A DNA stretch of 64,000 bases from an uncultured Streptomyces sp. (GCF_947488945.1 NZ_CANLBS010000008.1:124001-188000), one strand, 5' to 3'. Shown: positions 38,501-45,774, numbered from the stretch's first letter. The notes: generated by a model from the sequence alone, not told the origin. Numbers and translations: made by a program.

Positions 38501-39189
38501 AACTGCCCTTCCTGGCCTTCAATCCGGACCGGGAGCCGCCGCTCTTCTGCTTCCCTCCGGCCGGCGGCCACGGCCTGGTCTACCGCGGCCTCGCCGCGCG
38601 ACTGGCGGAGTACCGGGTCGTGGGATTCCACTATCTGCCGGGCGACGACAAGGTACGGCGCTACGCCGACCTGGTGGAGCGGGAGCAGCCCGCGGGCGCC
38701 TGCCTGCTGCTCGGGTACTCGCTCGGCGGCAACCTCGCCTTCGAGGTCGCCAAGGAGCTCGAAGCACGCGGTCGCACCGTCGGCCACGTGGTGGTGCTCG
38801 ACTCGCTGCGCACCGTGAAGTCGTACGAGCCGGACCCCCGGGGGCTCGCCGCCTTCGAGGCGGAACTCGCCCTGCACCTGCGCCGGCACACCGGGTCGGA
38901 GATCGTCACCCGCACCGCGCTGGAGCACGCCGCCGAGTACCTGGCGTTCTGCGGCCGTACCCCCAACTCCGGTGCGGTGGGGGCGTACGTGAGCGTCGTG
39001 ACGGACGAGGAGAAGACCGCGCTGCACGCCGTCGGCACACCCGGCTCCTGGCACGGCGCTTCCACCCTCGGCACCCGTGTCCGGCGCGGCTCGGGCACCC
39101 ACGCCGAGATGCTCGACCCGGCCCACCTGCCGGCCAACGCGGCGCTGGTGCGGGACCTGCTGACCGAGGGGGAACACCGTGCGCGATGA
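29599..39189 (+). CDS. ftdB: FtdB: iterative hybrid PKS-NRPS for polycyclic tetramate macrolactam
   Basis: 3196 residues in one chain. The domain order and active sites are as follows. KS (22-448) has C194 in DTACSSS, H329 and H369. AT (about 615-900) has S706 in GHSTG. DH (about 985-1260) has H1004 and D1171. KR (about 1510-1700) has the TGAFGALG NADPH motif and Y1675. ACP has S1835 in GLDSLL. C (about 1895-2330) has HHIVSD at 2028-2033. A (about 2360-2870) has TSGSTGRPK and D2565. PCP has S2921 and TE has S3041 in GYSLGG. No methyltransferase or enoylreductase is present. By analogy with HSAF and frontalamide synthases it makes two polyene chains iteratively, joins both to ornithine and releases the tetramate by Dieckmann cyclisation. 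The GTG start at 29599 follows GAGGAG. Confidence 0.95.
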   Translation: MADSTDDASSDGAPTGGASTDRIAIIGIGCRFPGGATDHRSFWRNLVDGKDCVTPTPADRYDVSTLRSAHRDKPGRLTGGRGGYIDGFDEFEPAFFGISPREADHMDPQQRKLLEVAWEALEDGGQRPADLAGSNTAVYVGAFTLDYKILQFSDLSFGTLAAHTATGTMMTMVSNRISHAFDFRGPSLSVDTACSSSLVAVHLACQSLARGESDLALAGGVLLHMAPQYTVAETKGGFLSPGGRSRAFDAAADGYVRAEGVGLVALKRLADAIADGDPVHAVIIGSGVNQDGRTNGITVPDGDAQASLVRRVCADAGITPGDLQYMEAHGTSTPVGDPVEANALSRVLSVGRTPGAPVYVGSVKANIGHTEAAAGIAGLIKTALALEHRLIPPHINLERINPAIDRDGSPYEFPDRVTDWPAHEGPARAGVNSFGFGGTNAHVVLEEAPTAPARPERGTGTGAAPDAATTTDTDTDTDSDADADAAREAATHTDAGTETGTDSGTDSGTDSGTEATPRPGPATGRSWSILPLSARHPDALPERAEAIRTELAGGVDLADLGHTLAHRRQHLESRLSVVYSCRESLDEGLAAYLRNEPHPRVIRGSAPPSGGRSPVWVFTGMGPQWWGMGRGLLADEPVFRETVEACDREIRRIADWSLLEEMAADEDVSRMSQTWLAQPANFAVQAGLAALWRSYGVHPAAVVGHSTGEIAAFYEAGVYSLRDAVGIAVHRSRLQHTLAGTGGMLAVGLPEDGIERRLRHHGDRISVAAVNSPGAVTLAGDEGALAALAEELRAEQVFTRFLAVEVPYHSAEMDRIKDKLLAALGDLDPRPALVPVHLTGREGVARGPELDAGYWWRNVRDRVRFRAAVDRLADDGHRLFLEIGPHPVLGHAIRECLADGGRTAVVLPSLRRAEDESACFAASSAQLHSLGVEVAWDVLQPAGRPVALAPYPWRRDRHWTEPAVVAQVRRGLLDHPLLGRRTDHGDPTWQAALDTERLPYLADHRIQDTVVFPAAGYLEMAAQAVRSLGGDGTAAVLTDVELRKALFLSEEETRTVQVSLSLESGDFTVASAPDGADAERTVHACGVVRAVQRHAPVPPLDADAVRGRAVRRLEGAEVYAGLSALGYHYGPAFRAVREIWIGDGEVLARIAPPAGIGDDAARHHLHPVLLDACFQSLLTPLIPVPGTPPAPAGMRLPLSIAEVAIGPVGDRPLWVHATVTGQDGDELVGDLSLYAEDGSALGRLRGFRAADVEKASAAVSRATVDSWLVEPRWVDLPPVAAPEPAGVQDWLLLTDGGGGVADAFAELVTARGDRCRTVRAGTSFEGADKEGVFTLVPDRAGHWDRLFAALDEEGRPFRGTIVHLWNLDLPPLDACGGREGLARAAGTGAYSLVALARTLASRADGGRLHVVTRGAQPVAPGDPVEPSPAAAWGVTRVLRHQELGAFRGKLIDLDPGRAAGAAGARDDAGALLREFGSDDEEEIGLRGDRRATSRLLPADRLTRPLPVRLRADGAYLVTGAFGALGRLLCRTLAKRGARRIVMMGRTAVPARKDWPETDPESAPGRAVALLRELEALGAQPVLATVDVTDEDAFLGWLAAYRDGGGAPLRGVFHLAGRVRDRVLAEMDREAFDAAYDPKAVGAAVLDRHLRDEPLEHFVLFASIASLLTTAGQTNYAAGNAFLDALAHRRRAGALPALSLDWGPWATGMIEDLGLVDHYLHSRGMSSLAPEAGMRVLERVLGQDRAQLVVATVVDWPVFLAWYDAPPPLVAALAAAAREHAPEGGSGFLDAFRAADASGRLTLVTDRFTALAAAVLRSPAGAVDPAAGLGALGLDSLLAMELRARTQAEVGVALPVVALLSGTPVRELAGLLHDGLAEKLAADGAGDGAGAVTLFTDPDDHPLTQNQKALWFLKQLNPDGYAYNIGGAVEVRAEIDPDLMFEAVRRLVVRHPALRTNFHLEEGRPVQRTTAGTAVDLALFDVTGQDWEEIRSAVVREYRAPYDLEHDPLFRFRLFRRDRDRWVIMKAVHHIVSDAISTFTFIDELFTVYEALRQGREPSLPPVAARYLDFLNEQNRFLAGPEAAKMLDYWRAHLPAEVPLLDLPTDRPRPAVQTHNGASEFFVLDAGLGARVHALAQRHGVTPFMVLLSAYYLLLHRYSGQDHVVVGSPVTGRTQQEFGAVYGYFVNPLPLHGDLSGSPTVGELLDQVRRTVLNGLDHQEYPFVLLVEELDLQHDPSRSAVFQAMFILLTHKVSAERYGYRLDYIELPEEEGQFDITLSVYEDESDGSFHCVFKYNTDLFLPETVRRMASHYVRLLDGLTGAPGELPTSRLDMLGREERAELLGEWSGRSQLSPAWTAPEEFRPVQRLIADVAAARPEAVAVSAPGLGGRTCGTQRLTYAELERRAQSAARGLRLRGAGPGQVVGICLDKSPELVVTLLAVLKTGAAYLPLHPDQPADRAARVLTDAGAELVVVDGHRTAWAEALPAAVVTPDALRTAEHDGPAPCARPAPDSPAYVITTSGSTGRPKAVRVGHGSLAAAYHAWRRAYRLEEDVSVHLQMAEPSFDVFTGDLVRALCSGGTLVLADRDLLFDTARLYRTMRTERVDCAEFVPAVVRGLMDHCEREGERLDFMRLLVVGSDAWKVAEYRRLGDLCGPGTRVVNSYGVTEATIDSAFFEGPVDDLDPGLMVPIGRPLPHTVLYILDAHGDPVPAGVAGELWIGGEGLALGYAGDPEQTARRFVTRSLGRDADSPPARLYRTGDVARWDARGRVHLVGRSDGQVKLRGHRVEIGEVESHLAGRPGLARAVVVVRPDAAGEPALCAYVVPEPGATLDRRALRRHLADALPSYMVPSSVTELPALPLTAHGKVDVAALPAPRTGDLREAYEPPVTLYETTTARLWERLLGAERPGLGDDFFECGGSSVKLIELLHHLRTEFGVAVPVSRLYRVTTLRGMAAAVEDLVTTTPADELPFLAFNPDREPPLFCFPPAGGHGLVYRGLAARLAEYRVVGFHYLPGDDKVRRYADLVEREQPAGACLLLGYSLGGNLAFEVAKELEARGRTVGHVVVLDSLRTVKSYEPDPRGLAAFEAELALHLRRHTGSEIVTRTALEHAAEYLAFCGRTPNSGAVGAYVSVVTDEEKTALHAVGTPGSWHGASTLGTRVRRGSGTHAEMLDPAHLPANAALVRDLLTEGEHRAR
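31012..31137 (+). repeat. In-frame codon repeats in the KS-AT linker of FtdB
   Basis: There are two arrays. A 6-bp array at 31012-31053 encodes alternating Asp with Thr, Ser or Ala. A 12-bp array, GGTACGGACTCC three times (31096-31131) plus a partial copy, encodes GTDS repeats. They lie in a disordered linker (about residues 450-545) between KS and AT and should vary between strains. Confidence 0.85.
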
Positions 39190-40861
39190 CGACGAGTCCG
39201 ACTGGGTCCGACGCGAGCGGACCCCCGGCAGCCCGCCCCGCGTGATCGTCGTCGGCGCGGGCGTGGCGGGCCTGTCGACCGGTGCCTACGCGCAGATGAG
39301 CGGGCTGCGCACGCGGGTGTTCGAGAAGCACGTGCTGCCGGGCGGCTGCTGCACCGCCTGGTCCCGCGACGGCTATCTCTTCGACTACTGCATCGAGTGG
39401 CTGATCGGCACCGCCCCCGGCAACGACGCCCACCGGGTGTGGCGCGAGCTCGGCGCCCTGGACGGCAAGACGATCACCGACTTCGAACTGTTCAACCGGG
39501 TCGTCGACGAGGACGGGCGGTCCGTGACGTTCTACAACGACCCGGACCGGCTGGAGGCGCACCTGCTGTCGGTGTCGCCGGCCGACGCGCGGCTGATCCG
39601 CTCCTTCTGCCGGGACCTGCGGCGCTTCGTCGACATCGAGCTGTACCCGTTCCTGACCGCGCCGGACCTGCGGACCGTCCGGGAGCGTGCGGCGACGCTG
39701 CGCACCGTGCTCCCTGCGTTCCGCCTGTTCTGGCGGACCGCGGCGACACCCATGCACCGGTTCGCCGACCGGTTCGAGGACCCGCTGCTGCGCAGGGCGT
39801 TCCGCAACATCTTCTTCCAGGACCCGGAGGGCTTTCCGCTGCTGCCGTACCTGTTCAACATGGCCGCCGCCCACCACGGCAACGCGGGCTTCCCGCAAGG
39901 GGGTTCGCTCGGTCTGGCCCGGTCGCTGGAGGAGCGGTACACCGGGCTCGGCGGCACGGTGACCTACCGTGCCCGGACCGAGGAGGTGCTGGTCGAGAAC
40001 GACCGGGCCGTAGGAATCCGGCTGCGCGACGGCAGGACGTACTACGCCGAGCACGTGGTCGCCGCCTGCGACGGCCGCACCGCGGTGTACGGGCTGCTCG
40101 GCGGCCGGTACACCGGCCCCCGGATCGACCGGCTCTACGACGAACTGCTGGGGCGGCCCGGCACCCTCTTCCCCGCCGTGGTCTCGGCCTTCGTCGGCAT
40201 CCGGGGCGACCTCCCCGCCGGGGACGCCCACAGCACCACCTACCTCCTCCCCGCCGACGACGCCGCCCGGCTGCCCGGCGCGCTCCAGCACAGCCTGGTG
40301 GTCCAGTTGCGCTCGCGCTACGCGGACGGGTTCGCCCCGGCCGGGAAGTCCGTCGTCCACTGCACCTACTTCAGCGACTACGCCCACTGGCAGACGCTGC
40401 GCCGCACCGACCGCAGGGCCTACCGGGCCGAGAAACGGAAAGTGGCCGCGTTCGTGCGGGACTTCCTGGAGCGGCAGTGGCCCGGCGCCGCCGGACGGAT
40501 CGAGCTGGTGGACGTGGCCTCGCCGGCCACGACCCGGCGCTACACCGGGAACCACGACGGTTCGATCCTGGCCTGGAAGGCGTTCTCCGACGCGGACGAC
40601 GTGGCGGCCGACCTGGTCGGCAAGGACCGGATGCGGCTGCCGGGGCTGAGCGGCTTCTCGATGGCTGGCCAGTGGGTCGGGATGGGCGGCCTGATCCGCG
40701 CCGCCTCCACCGGGAGGTTCGCCGTGCAGTACCTCTGCGCCGAGCTCGGGATTCCGTTCCGGGCCTGGGAGAGCACCGCCACCGAGCCCTGGCACGCCGG
40801 GAAGCTGGGACGGCTCCCCCAGCTCGACCGGTGGTCCTCCCGAGAGGGGGCGGGCGCGTGA
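39179..40861 (+). CDS. ftdC: FtdC: phytoene-dehydrogenase-like FAD oxidoreductase, PTM ring formation
   Basis: 560 residues. The N-terminal FAD motif is VVGAGVAGLS (G26, G28, G31), followed by PGGCCTAW and a C-terminal flavin-binding segment (MAGQWVGMGGLIRAASTGR). It resembles carotenoid desaturases and the PDH-type enzymes of PTM clusters that close carbocycles on the tetramate polyene. The exact ring made is not assignable from sequence. The GTG at 39179 overlaps the ftdB stop by 11 bp and the gene overlaps ftdD by 4 bp, so translation is coupled. Confidence 0.9.
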   Translation: MRDDDESDWVRRERTPGSPPRVIVVGAGVAGLSTGAYAQMSGLRTRVFEKHVLPGGCCTAWSRDGYLFDYCIEWLIGTAPGNDAHRVWRELGALDGKTITDFELFNRVVDEDGRSVTFYNDPDRLEAHLLSVSPADARLIRSFCRDLRRFVDIELYPFLTAPDLRTVRERAATLRTVLPAFRLFWRTAATPMHRFADRFEDPLLRRAFRNIFFQDPEGFPLLPYLFNMAAAHHGNAGFPQGGSLGLARSLEERYTGLGGTVTYRARTEEVLVENDRAVGIRLRDGRTYYAEHVVAACDGRTAVYGLLGGRYTGPRIDRLYDELLGRPGTLFPAVVSAFVGIRGDLPAGDAHSTTYLLPADDAARLPGALQHSLVVQLRSRYADGFAPAGKSVVHCTYFSDYAHWQTLRRTDRRAYRAEKRKVAAFVRDFLERQWPGAAGRIELVDVASPATTRRYTGNHDGSILAWKAFSDADDVAADLVGKDRMRLPGLSGFSMAGQWVGMGGLIRAASTGRFAVQYLCAELGIPFRAWESTATEPWHAGKLGRLPQLDRWSSREGAGA

Positions 40862-42606
40862 CGAGGCGGAGGAAGGGGCCGGCGGACGCGCGCCGCCGGG
40901 AAACCATGATCATCATCGGTGCGGGGCTCGGCGGCCTGTCCACCGGCGCCTACGCGCAGATGAACGGCTACCGGTCCCACGTCCTGGAGATGCACGACGT
41001 CCCCGGCGGCTGCTGCACCGCCTGGGAGCGCGGCGACTTCACCCTGGACGCCTGCGTGAGCTGGATGCTGGGCAGCGGTCCCGGCAACGAGATGCACCAG
41101 ATCTGGCTGGAGCTCGGCGCCCTCCAGGGCAAGGAGGTGCGCCACTTCGACGTCTTCAACGTCGTGCGCGGGCAGGACGGCCGGGCGGTCTACTTCTACT
41201 CCGACCCGGACCGCCTGCAGGCCCATCTGACCGCGCTGTCCCCGGCCGACGAGAGGCGTGTCCGGGACTTCTGCGACCGCCTGCGCGCCTTCCGCAAGGC
41301 GTTGGCCGTCTACCCGTTCCTCAAGCCGGTCGGGCTGATGGGCCGGGTGGAGCGCTGGCGCATGCTGGCGTCGTTCCTGCCGTACTTCAACGCGGTCCGC
41401 GCGTCGATCTCCGTCCTGATGTCGGAGTACTCGGCCCGCTTCCAGGATCCGCTGCTGCGCCAGGCGTTCAACTTCGTCCTCTACGAAAAACACCCCAACT
41501 TCCCCGTCCTGCCGACCCACTTCCAGCTCGCCTCGCACGCCAACCTCTCCGCGGGGGTGCCCGAGGGCGGGTCGCTGGGCCTGGCCCGCTCGGTCGAGCA
41601 GCGGTACCTGCGGCTCGGCGGCCGGGTGAGGTACAACGCCAAGGTGGAGGAGGTGCTGGTCGAGGAGGACCGGGCGGTCGGCGTCCGCCTCAGCGACGGG
41701 AGCGAACTGCGCGCCGACATCGTCGTGTCGGCGTGCGACGGACCCACCACCATGAGGAAGCTCCTCGGCGGCCGGTACCTCGATGACGACTACCGCAAGC
41801 TCTACACCGAGACCATCGACCAACCGGGCATGGTGTTCCCGGGCTACTTCACCCTCTTCCTCGGGCTCGACCGGTCCTTCCCCGAAGCCGACCCGTGCAC
41901 CACCTACCTGCTCGACGAGGACGTGGCGTCCCAACTGACCGGCATCCGCCACCCGAGCATCAACGTCCAGTTCCGCAGCCGCCACTACCCGGAGCTCTCC
42001 CCGCGCGGCACGACCGTCGTGTACGTGACGTACTTCTGCGACATCGCCCCCTGGCGCGCCCTCGACGAGGGGCCGGAGCAGGTCACGCGGTCCCGCGGCG
42101 GCCAGGAACTGCACACCCTGCCGGTGCGCCACGGGCGCGGCTACTACGCGGCGAAGCGCAGGGCCCGCCTCGCGCTCGTCCGCTTCCTGGAGGAGCGGTT
42201 CCCCGGCATCACGGACGCCGTCACGGTGCGGGACGTGTCGAGCCCGCTCACCCACGTCCGGTACACCGGCAACCACGACGGGACGGTGCTCGGCTGGCAG
42301 CCGTTCGTGGAGAGCGGCGAGAAGCTGGAGGAACTGGTCAAGAAGCACGGGCCCGGACTGCCGGGTCTGGCGGACTTCTACCAGTCGGGCGTCTGGGCGA
42401 CCACCGGCGGCCTCATCCGCGCGGCGGCGGCGGGCAGGCACGTCATGCAGTTCGTCTGCCGGGACGACGGCCGGGAGTTCACCGCCGACGTCGACCGGTC
42501 CGCTCCCCCGCCCACCCATGTCGTCATCCCGGTCGGCGGCGGAGCCGGCCGGTCCGCGGACCCGGCGGAGCCGGGCCCCCACGGTACGGAAAGGCAACCC
42601 CTGTGA
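40858..42606 (+). CDS. ftdD: FtdD: second phytoene-dehydrogenase-like FAD oxidoreductase
   Basis: 582 residues, a paralogue of FtdC with the same motif order: IIGAGLGGLSTGAYA (G21, G23, G26), VPGGCCTAW, and SGVWATTGGLIRAAAAGRH near the end. It has a Pro/Gly-rich tail of about 35 residues not seen in FtdC. Together with FtdC it should build the fused carbocyclic system of the product (known for PTM pathways). The GTG start overlaps the ftdC stop (GTGA), and its own stop overlaps ftdE in the same way. Confidence 0.9.
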   Translation: MTRRRKGPADARRRETMIIIGAGLGGLSTGAYAQMNGYRSHVLEMHDVPGGCCTAWERGDFTLDACVSWMLGSGPGNEMHQIWLELGALQGKEVRHFDVFNVVRGQDGRAVYFYSDPDRLQAHLTALSPADERRVRDFCDRLRAFRKALAVYPFLKPVGLMGRVERWRMLASFLPYFNAVRASISVLMSEYSARFQDPLLRQAFNFVLYEKHPNFPVLPTHFQLASHANLSAGVPEGGSLGLARSVEQRYLRLGGRVRYNAKVEEVLVEEDRAVGVRLSDGSELRADIVVSACDGPTTMRKLLGGRYLDDDYRKLYTETIDQPGMVFPGYFTLFLGLDRSFPEADPCTTYLLDEDVASQLTGIRHPSINVQFRSRHYPELSPRGTTVVYVTYFCDIAPWRALDEGPEQVTRSRGGQELHTLPVRHGRGYYAAKRRARLALVRFLEERFPGITDAVTVRDVSSPLTHVRYTGNHDGTVLGWQPFVESGEKLEELVKKHGPGLPGLADFYQSGVWATTGGLIRAAAAGRHVMQFVCRDDGREFTADVDRSAPPPTHVVIPVGGGAGRSADPAEPGPHGTERQPL

Positions 42607-43658
42607 AGATCAGCAAATGGGTGGTCCGCGAGCACGTCGAGGGCGTCCCCGACGTGGACCGCGTCTACGCGAAAGTGGTCGAGGACGTCGAGGTGGACCT
42701 CGCCCCCGACGAGATGCTCCTGAAGACCCTCTACGTGTCGGTCGACCCGTACCTCCAGGGCATCGCGCTGGACACCCCGCTCGGCGCGCACATGGGCGCC
42801 GACTCGATCATGGAGGTGCTGGAGGCGGGCCCCCGCGCGGCCCACCGGCCGGGCGACCTCGTGCAGGGCTTCGGCGGCTGGCGCTCGCACGTGATCGGCA
42901 CCGGCGCGGCGGCGCTCTGGCAGACCGGGACCTTCCCGATGGTGTTCCCCGCGTACCGGCGGCTCGACCCGGGCCGGTACGACGACGCGCTGCCGCTGGC
43001 GACGGCTCTCAGCTCCATGGGCGGGCCCGGCATGACCGCCTGGGGCACCCTGCGCACCTTCCTCGCGGCCGGTCCGAACGACACCCTCGTCGTCAGCGGC
43101 GCCTCGGGCTCGGTGGGGACCCTGGTCGGCCAGCTCGCCCGGCTCTCGGGCGCCCGGGTGGTCGGCACCACCTCCAGTCCGCGCAAGGCGGAGTACCTGA
43201 AGCGGCTCGGGTTCGACGCGGTGGTCCGCTACCGGCAGGGCGACGACGCCGACAGCGTCCGGCACGCGCTGGCCAGTGCGGCGCCGGACGGGGTGGACCG
43301 CTACTTCGACAACCTGGGCGGCGCGGTGACGGACGCGGTGTTCCCCATGCTCAACATCGACAGCCGGGTCGCCGTGTGCTGGCAGTGGGCGACCCAGGTG
43401 GGACGGGACGCGGTCGGACCGCGGCTGCTGCCGTACCTCATGTTCCCGCGCGCCACCGTGCGCGGGATCTTCTCGCTGGAGTGGTTCACCGAAGAGAACT
43501 GGTGTGCGCTGCATGCCGAGTTGGGCGATCTGGTACGGCGCGGCGAGGTGGTGTGCGACCACACCCTGTACCACGGCTTCGACTCCATCCCGGCCGCCTA
43601 CGCGAGCCTCTACCACGACCGCGGCGCCGGCCGCGGGAAAGTACTGGTGCAGCTGTGA
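42603..43658 (+). CDS. ftdE: FtdE: zinc-independent MDR oxidoreductase, PTM ring closure
   Basis: 351 residues of the NADP-dependent leukotriene-B4-dehydrogenase/quinone-reductase branch of medium-chain dehydrogenases. The motif VSVDPYLQG lies near residue 45. The nucleotide motif SGASGSVGTLVGQLA is at about 164-178, and YFDNLGGAVTDAV is near 240. The Cys/His zinc ligands of true alcohol dehydrogenases are missing. In PTM clusters this reductase closes the inner ring by reductive cyclisation (family knowledge). The GTG at 42603 overlaps the ftdD stop. ftdF follows after 73 bp. Confidence 0.9.
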   Translation: MKISKWVVREHVEGVPDVDRVYAKVVEDVEVDLAPDEMLLKTLYVSVDPYLQGIALDTPLGAHMGADSIMEVLEAGPRAAHRPGDLVQGFGGWRSHVIGTGAAALWQTGTFPMVFPAYRRLDPGRYDDALPLATALSSMGGPGMTAWGTLRTFLAAGPNDTLVVSGASGSVGTLVGQLARLSGARVVGTTSSPRKAEYLKRLGFDAVVRYRQGDDADSVRHALASAAPDGVDRYFDNLGGAVTDAVFPMLNIDSRVAVCWQWATQVGRDAVGPRLLPYLMFPRATVRGIFSLEWFTEENWCALHAELGDLVRRGEVVCDHTLYHGFDSIPAAYASLYHDRGAGRGKVLVQL

Positions 43659-43731
43659 AGACCATGCCCCGGCGGGCCGCCCGCTCCTCGCACCGCCCGC
43701 ACCGCGCCGACCGCGTCCACCAGGAGGCCGT

Positions 43732-44940
43732 GTGACCACCCCGCCCCTCGACCACACCGGCACCCGTGGCCCGACCGGCCCGCTCCCCCTGCACCGGCTG
43801 GACTTCGGCCCGCCCGGACCGCCCCGGCCGACGACCCTGCCGGACGGCTCCGAGGGGTGGCTGGTGACCCGCTACCCGGACGTGCGGCAGGTCCTCGGCG
43901 ACGGCCGGTTCACCCGCGCGGAACTCCACGCGCCGGACGGGCCGGGGCCGGTGGGGACGTCGGGGCTGGTGAGCGATCCGGACCTGGTGTTCAACCAGGA
44001 CGGTCCGGCACACCTCCGCCTGCGCCGCACCCTGCGCCGGGCGTTCACGCCCCGGGCGGTCGCCCGGTGGCAGCCGTGGATCGCGTCGATCGTGGACGAA
44101 CTGCTGGCGGAGCTGGCCCGGTGGGAGGGACGGGCGGACATCGTCGCCGAGTTCGCCCTGCCGCTGCCGGTGGCGGTGATCAGCCGCCTGATGGGGCTCG
44201 ACCCGTCGGTCCGCGAGCGCCTGCGGCACTGGACCGAGTACGCCTTCACCGACGGCTCGCTGCCCCAGGAGGAGGTGGACGCGGCGCTGGCGGAGTTCTT
44301 GGACTTCGGCGCCCGGCTGCTGGAGCGGCGACGCCGCGAACCGGGGGACGACCTCGTCAGCAGCCTGGTCCTGGCCGCCGACGAGGAGGGCGCCATCCCC
44401 GAGTCGCAACTGGTCAGTCTGGTCTGCGGGCTGGTGGTCGGCGGCCACGACAGCACCATGACGATGCTGAGCAACGCGCTGCTCTATCTGCTCGACGAGC
44501 GGCCCGACGCCTGGCCCCTGATCGGGGCCGACGAGGAGGCGGCCGGAGTGGTGGCCGACCGGCTGCTGCACCTGATCCCGCTGGGCGACGACCGGGGCAG
44601 CACCCGCCGGGCGTCGGTGGACGTCGAGGTGGGCGGCGTCGTCGTCCCCGCGGGTGCGGTGGTGGTCGCGGACTGCGGCACCGCCAACCGGGACCCCGCC
44701 GTGTTCCGGACCGGACATCCCGACGACCTGTTCGCTCCGCTGGAGGCGCCCACCCTGTCGTTCGGCGCGGGCCCGCACTACTGCCTGGGCGCGTGGCTGG
44801 CCCGGCTGGAACTGCGGCTGGCCCTGCACCGGCTGGCCGCCCGGTTCCCCCACCTCCGGCTCGCGGAGCCGGCCGCGTCCGTCACCTGGCGTCTGGGCAG
44901 CACCTCCCGCAGCCCCGCCCGGCTGCTGGTGGCCCGCTGA
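43732..44940 (+). CDS. ftdF: FtdF: cytochrome P450 of the PTM cluster with non-canonical K-helix
   Basis: 402 residues. The heme loop FGAGPHYCLG is intact (C351). The I-helix has GGHDST (237-242), where GHD replaces the usual AGxD. The K-helix ExxR triad, nearly universal in P450s, is replaced: alignment on LPLGD-like flanks puts RLLH (277-280) where ELLR is expected. The enzyme should oxidise the finished tetramate, but its heme-pocket chemistry may be unusual. The GTG at 43732 has AGGAGG close upstream. It is the last gene of the operon, ending three bases before a terminator stem. Confidence 0.88.
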   Translation: MTTPPLDHTGTRGPTGPLPLHRLDFGPPGPPRPTTLPDGSEGWLVTRYPDVRQVLGDGRFTRAELHAPDGPGPVGTSGLVSDPDLVFNQDGPAHLRLRRTLRRAFTPRAVARWQPWIASIVDELLAELARWEGRADIVAEFALPLPVAVISRLMGLDPSVRERLRHWTEYAFTDGSLPQEEVDAALAEFLDFGARLLERRRREPGDDLVSSLVLAADEEGAIPESQLVSLVCGLVVGGHDSTMTMLSNALLYLLDERPDAWPLIGADEEAAGVVADRLLHLIPLGDDRGSTRRASVDVEVGGVVVPAGAVVVADCGTANRDPAVFRTGHPDDLFAPLEAPTLSFGAGPHYCLGAWLARLELRLALHRLAARFPHLRLAEPAASVTWRLGSTSRSPARLLVAR

Positions 44941-44942
44941 GA

Positions 44943-44967
44943 CCCCGCCCGCACGGCGCGGGCGGGG
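44943..44967 (+). terminator. Terminator of the ftdA-F operon
   Basis: CCCCGCCCGC (44943-44952) pairs with GCGGGCGGGG (44958-44967) around ACGGC, beginning two bases after the ftdF stop codon. Confidence 0.8.
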
Positions 44968-45021
44968 CCTCGGGGCTGGGCCGGGCGTTGGCGCGGCCCG
45001 CCGTAAGGACGCGGGGCCTCG

Positions 45022-45053
45022 GGACGGTCCGCCGTGCGACCGGCGGACCGTCC
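45022..45053 (-). terminator. Terminator of the SCO0607-type lipoprotein gene
   Basis: GGACGGTCCGCCG (45022-45034) pairs perfectly with CGGCGGACCGTCC (45041-45053) around a 6-nt loop, 7 bp beyond the lipoprotein stop. With the preceding hairpin it insulates the convergent transcripts. Confidence 0.8.
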
Positions 45054-45060
45054 GCGCGCC

Positions 45061-45402
45061 TCAGCCGGCCGGGGCGTCGATGACACGGCCGTCCCGGTCG
45101 AGGGTGTGGGTGTTCCAGTACACGTCCCACTTGTCGTCCACCTGCTGCGGGACCTTGCCCTCCGGATACCGCACGAAGCCCGTGGGCGGCTCTTCGTCGT
45201 CGGACACGCAGGCGGAACCGGTAGCACCCACGGACATGACCGGATACTCGCCGTCCGAGCAGACGTCCTCCCGGTACTCGAACCCGGCGCATCCGGTGAG
45301 CAGCAGCGCGGCGACTCCGCTCGCGAGGGCGGCGACCACGAGGCGTGCCCCCGTCGGCCGGAGGGCGGTGGCGGATCGGTTCGTTCTGCGGGGCAGGTAC
45401 AT
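45061..45402 (-). CDS. SCO0607-family lipoprotein
   Basis: 113 residues. A basic N-terminus and hydrophobic helix (about 19-35) end in the lipobox LTGC with Cys38. The mature part has the family pattern DGEYPVMSVGATGSACVSDDEEPPTGFVRYPEGKVPQ and further Cys residues that may pair. It is exported and anchored to the outer face of the membrane; the role is unknown. It is convergent with the PTM operon and separated from it by two hairpins. Confidence 0.85.
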   Translation of the reverse strand: MYLPRRTNRSATALRPTGARLVVAALASGVAALLLTGCAGFEYREDVCSDGEYPVMSVGATGSACVSDDEEPPTGFVRYPEGKVPQQVDDKWDVYWNTHTLDRDGRVIDAPAG

Positions 45403-45723
45403 GATCTTCTCCAGTGGCTGGCGCTGTCGTATGCGTCCACTGTGGCCGCCGAGCCGTCCCCGGGAGATGAGCGCTCCTACTCAGGAACGGGTGCGCGGGT
45501 ACCCAAACCGTCGGGCGGGTCCGGGACTTGCATGCGTCGCCCACGCGTGCGCGCCGCGCGCCGGACCGGGTCCGGCGGTGCAGGCGGAGGTGTGCCCCGG
45601 ACGCCTCCCGACGGCGGCCTGAGGGCGCGCAGCGATCGGGGCCGACATCCCCTCGTCGCGAGCCGCTGACACCGGCCCGGTCGAAGCACACCGGTGCCCC
45701 GCCGGTCCCCGAGAACGACCGAG

Positions 45724-45753
45724 GGCCGGTATCGCATACCTCCGATACCGGCC
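45724..45753 (-). terminator. Degraded copy of the tRNA-Pro terminator
   Basis: GGCCGGTATCG (45724-45734) pairs with CGATACCGGCC (45743-45753). The hairpin and flanking sequence (CGGTCCCC before, ACTGTCTCCAG after) are a diverged copy of the tRNA-Pro downstream region at about 4405-4485. Confidence 0.75.
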
Positions 45754-45774
45754 TTGATCGACAACTGTCTCCAG

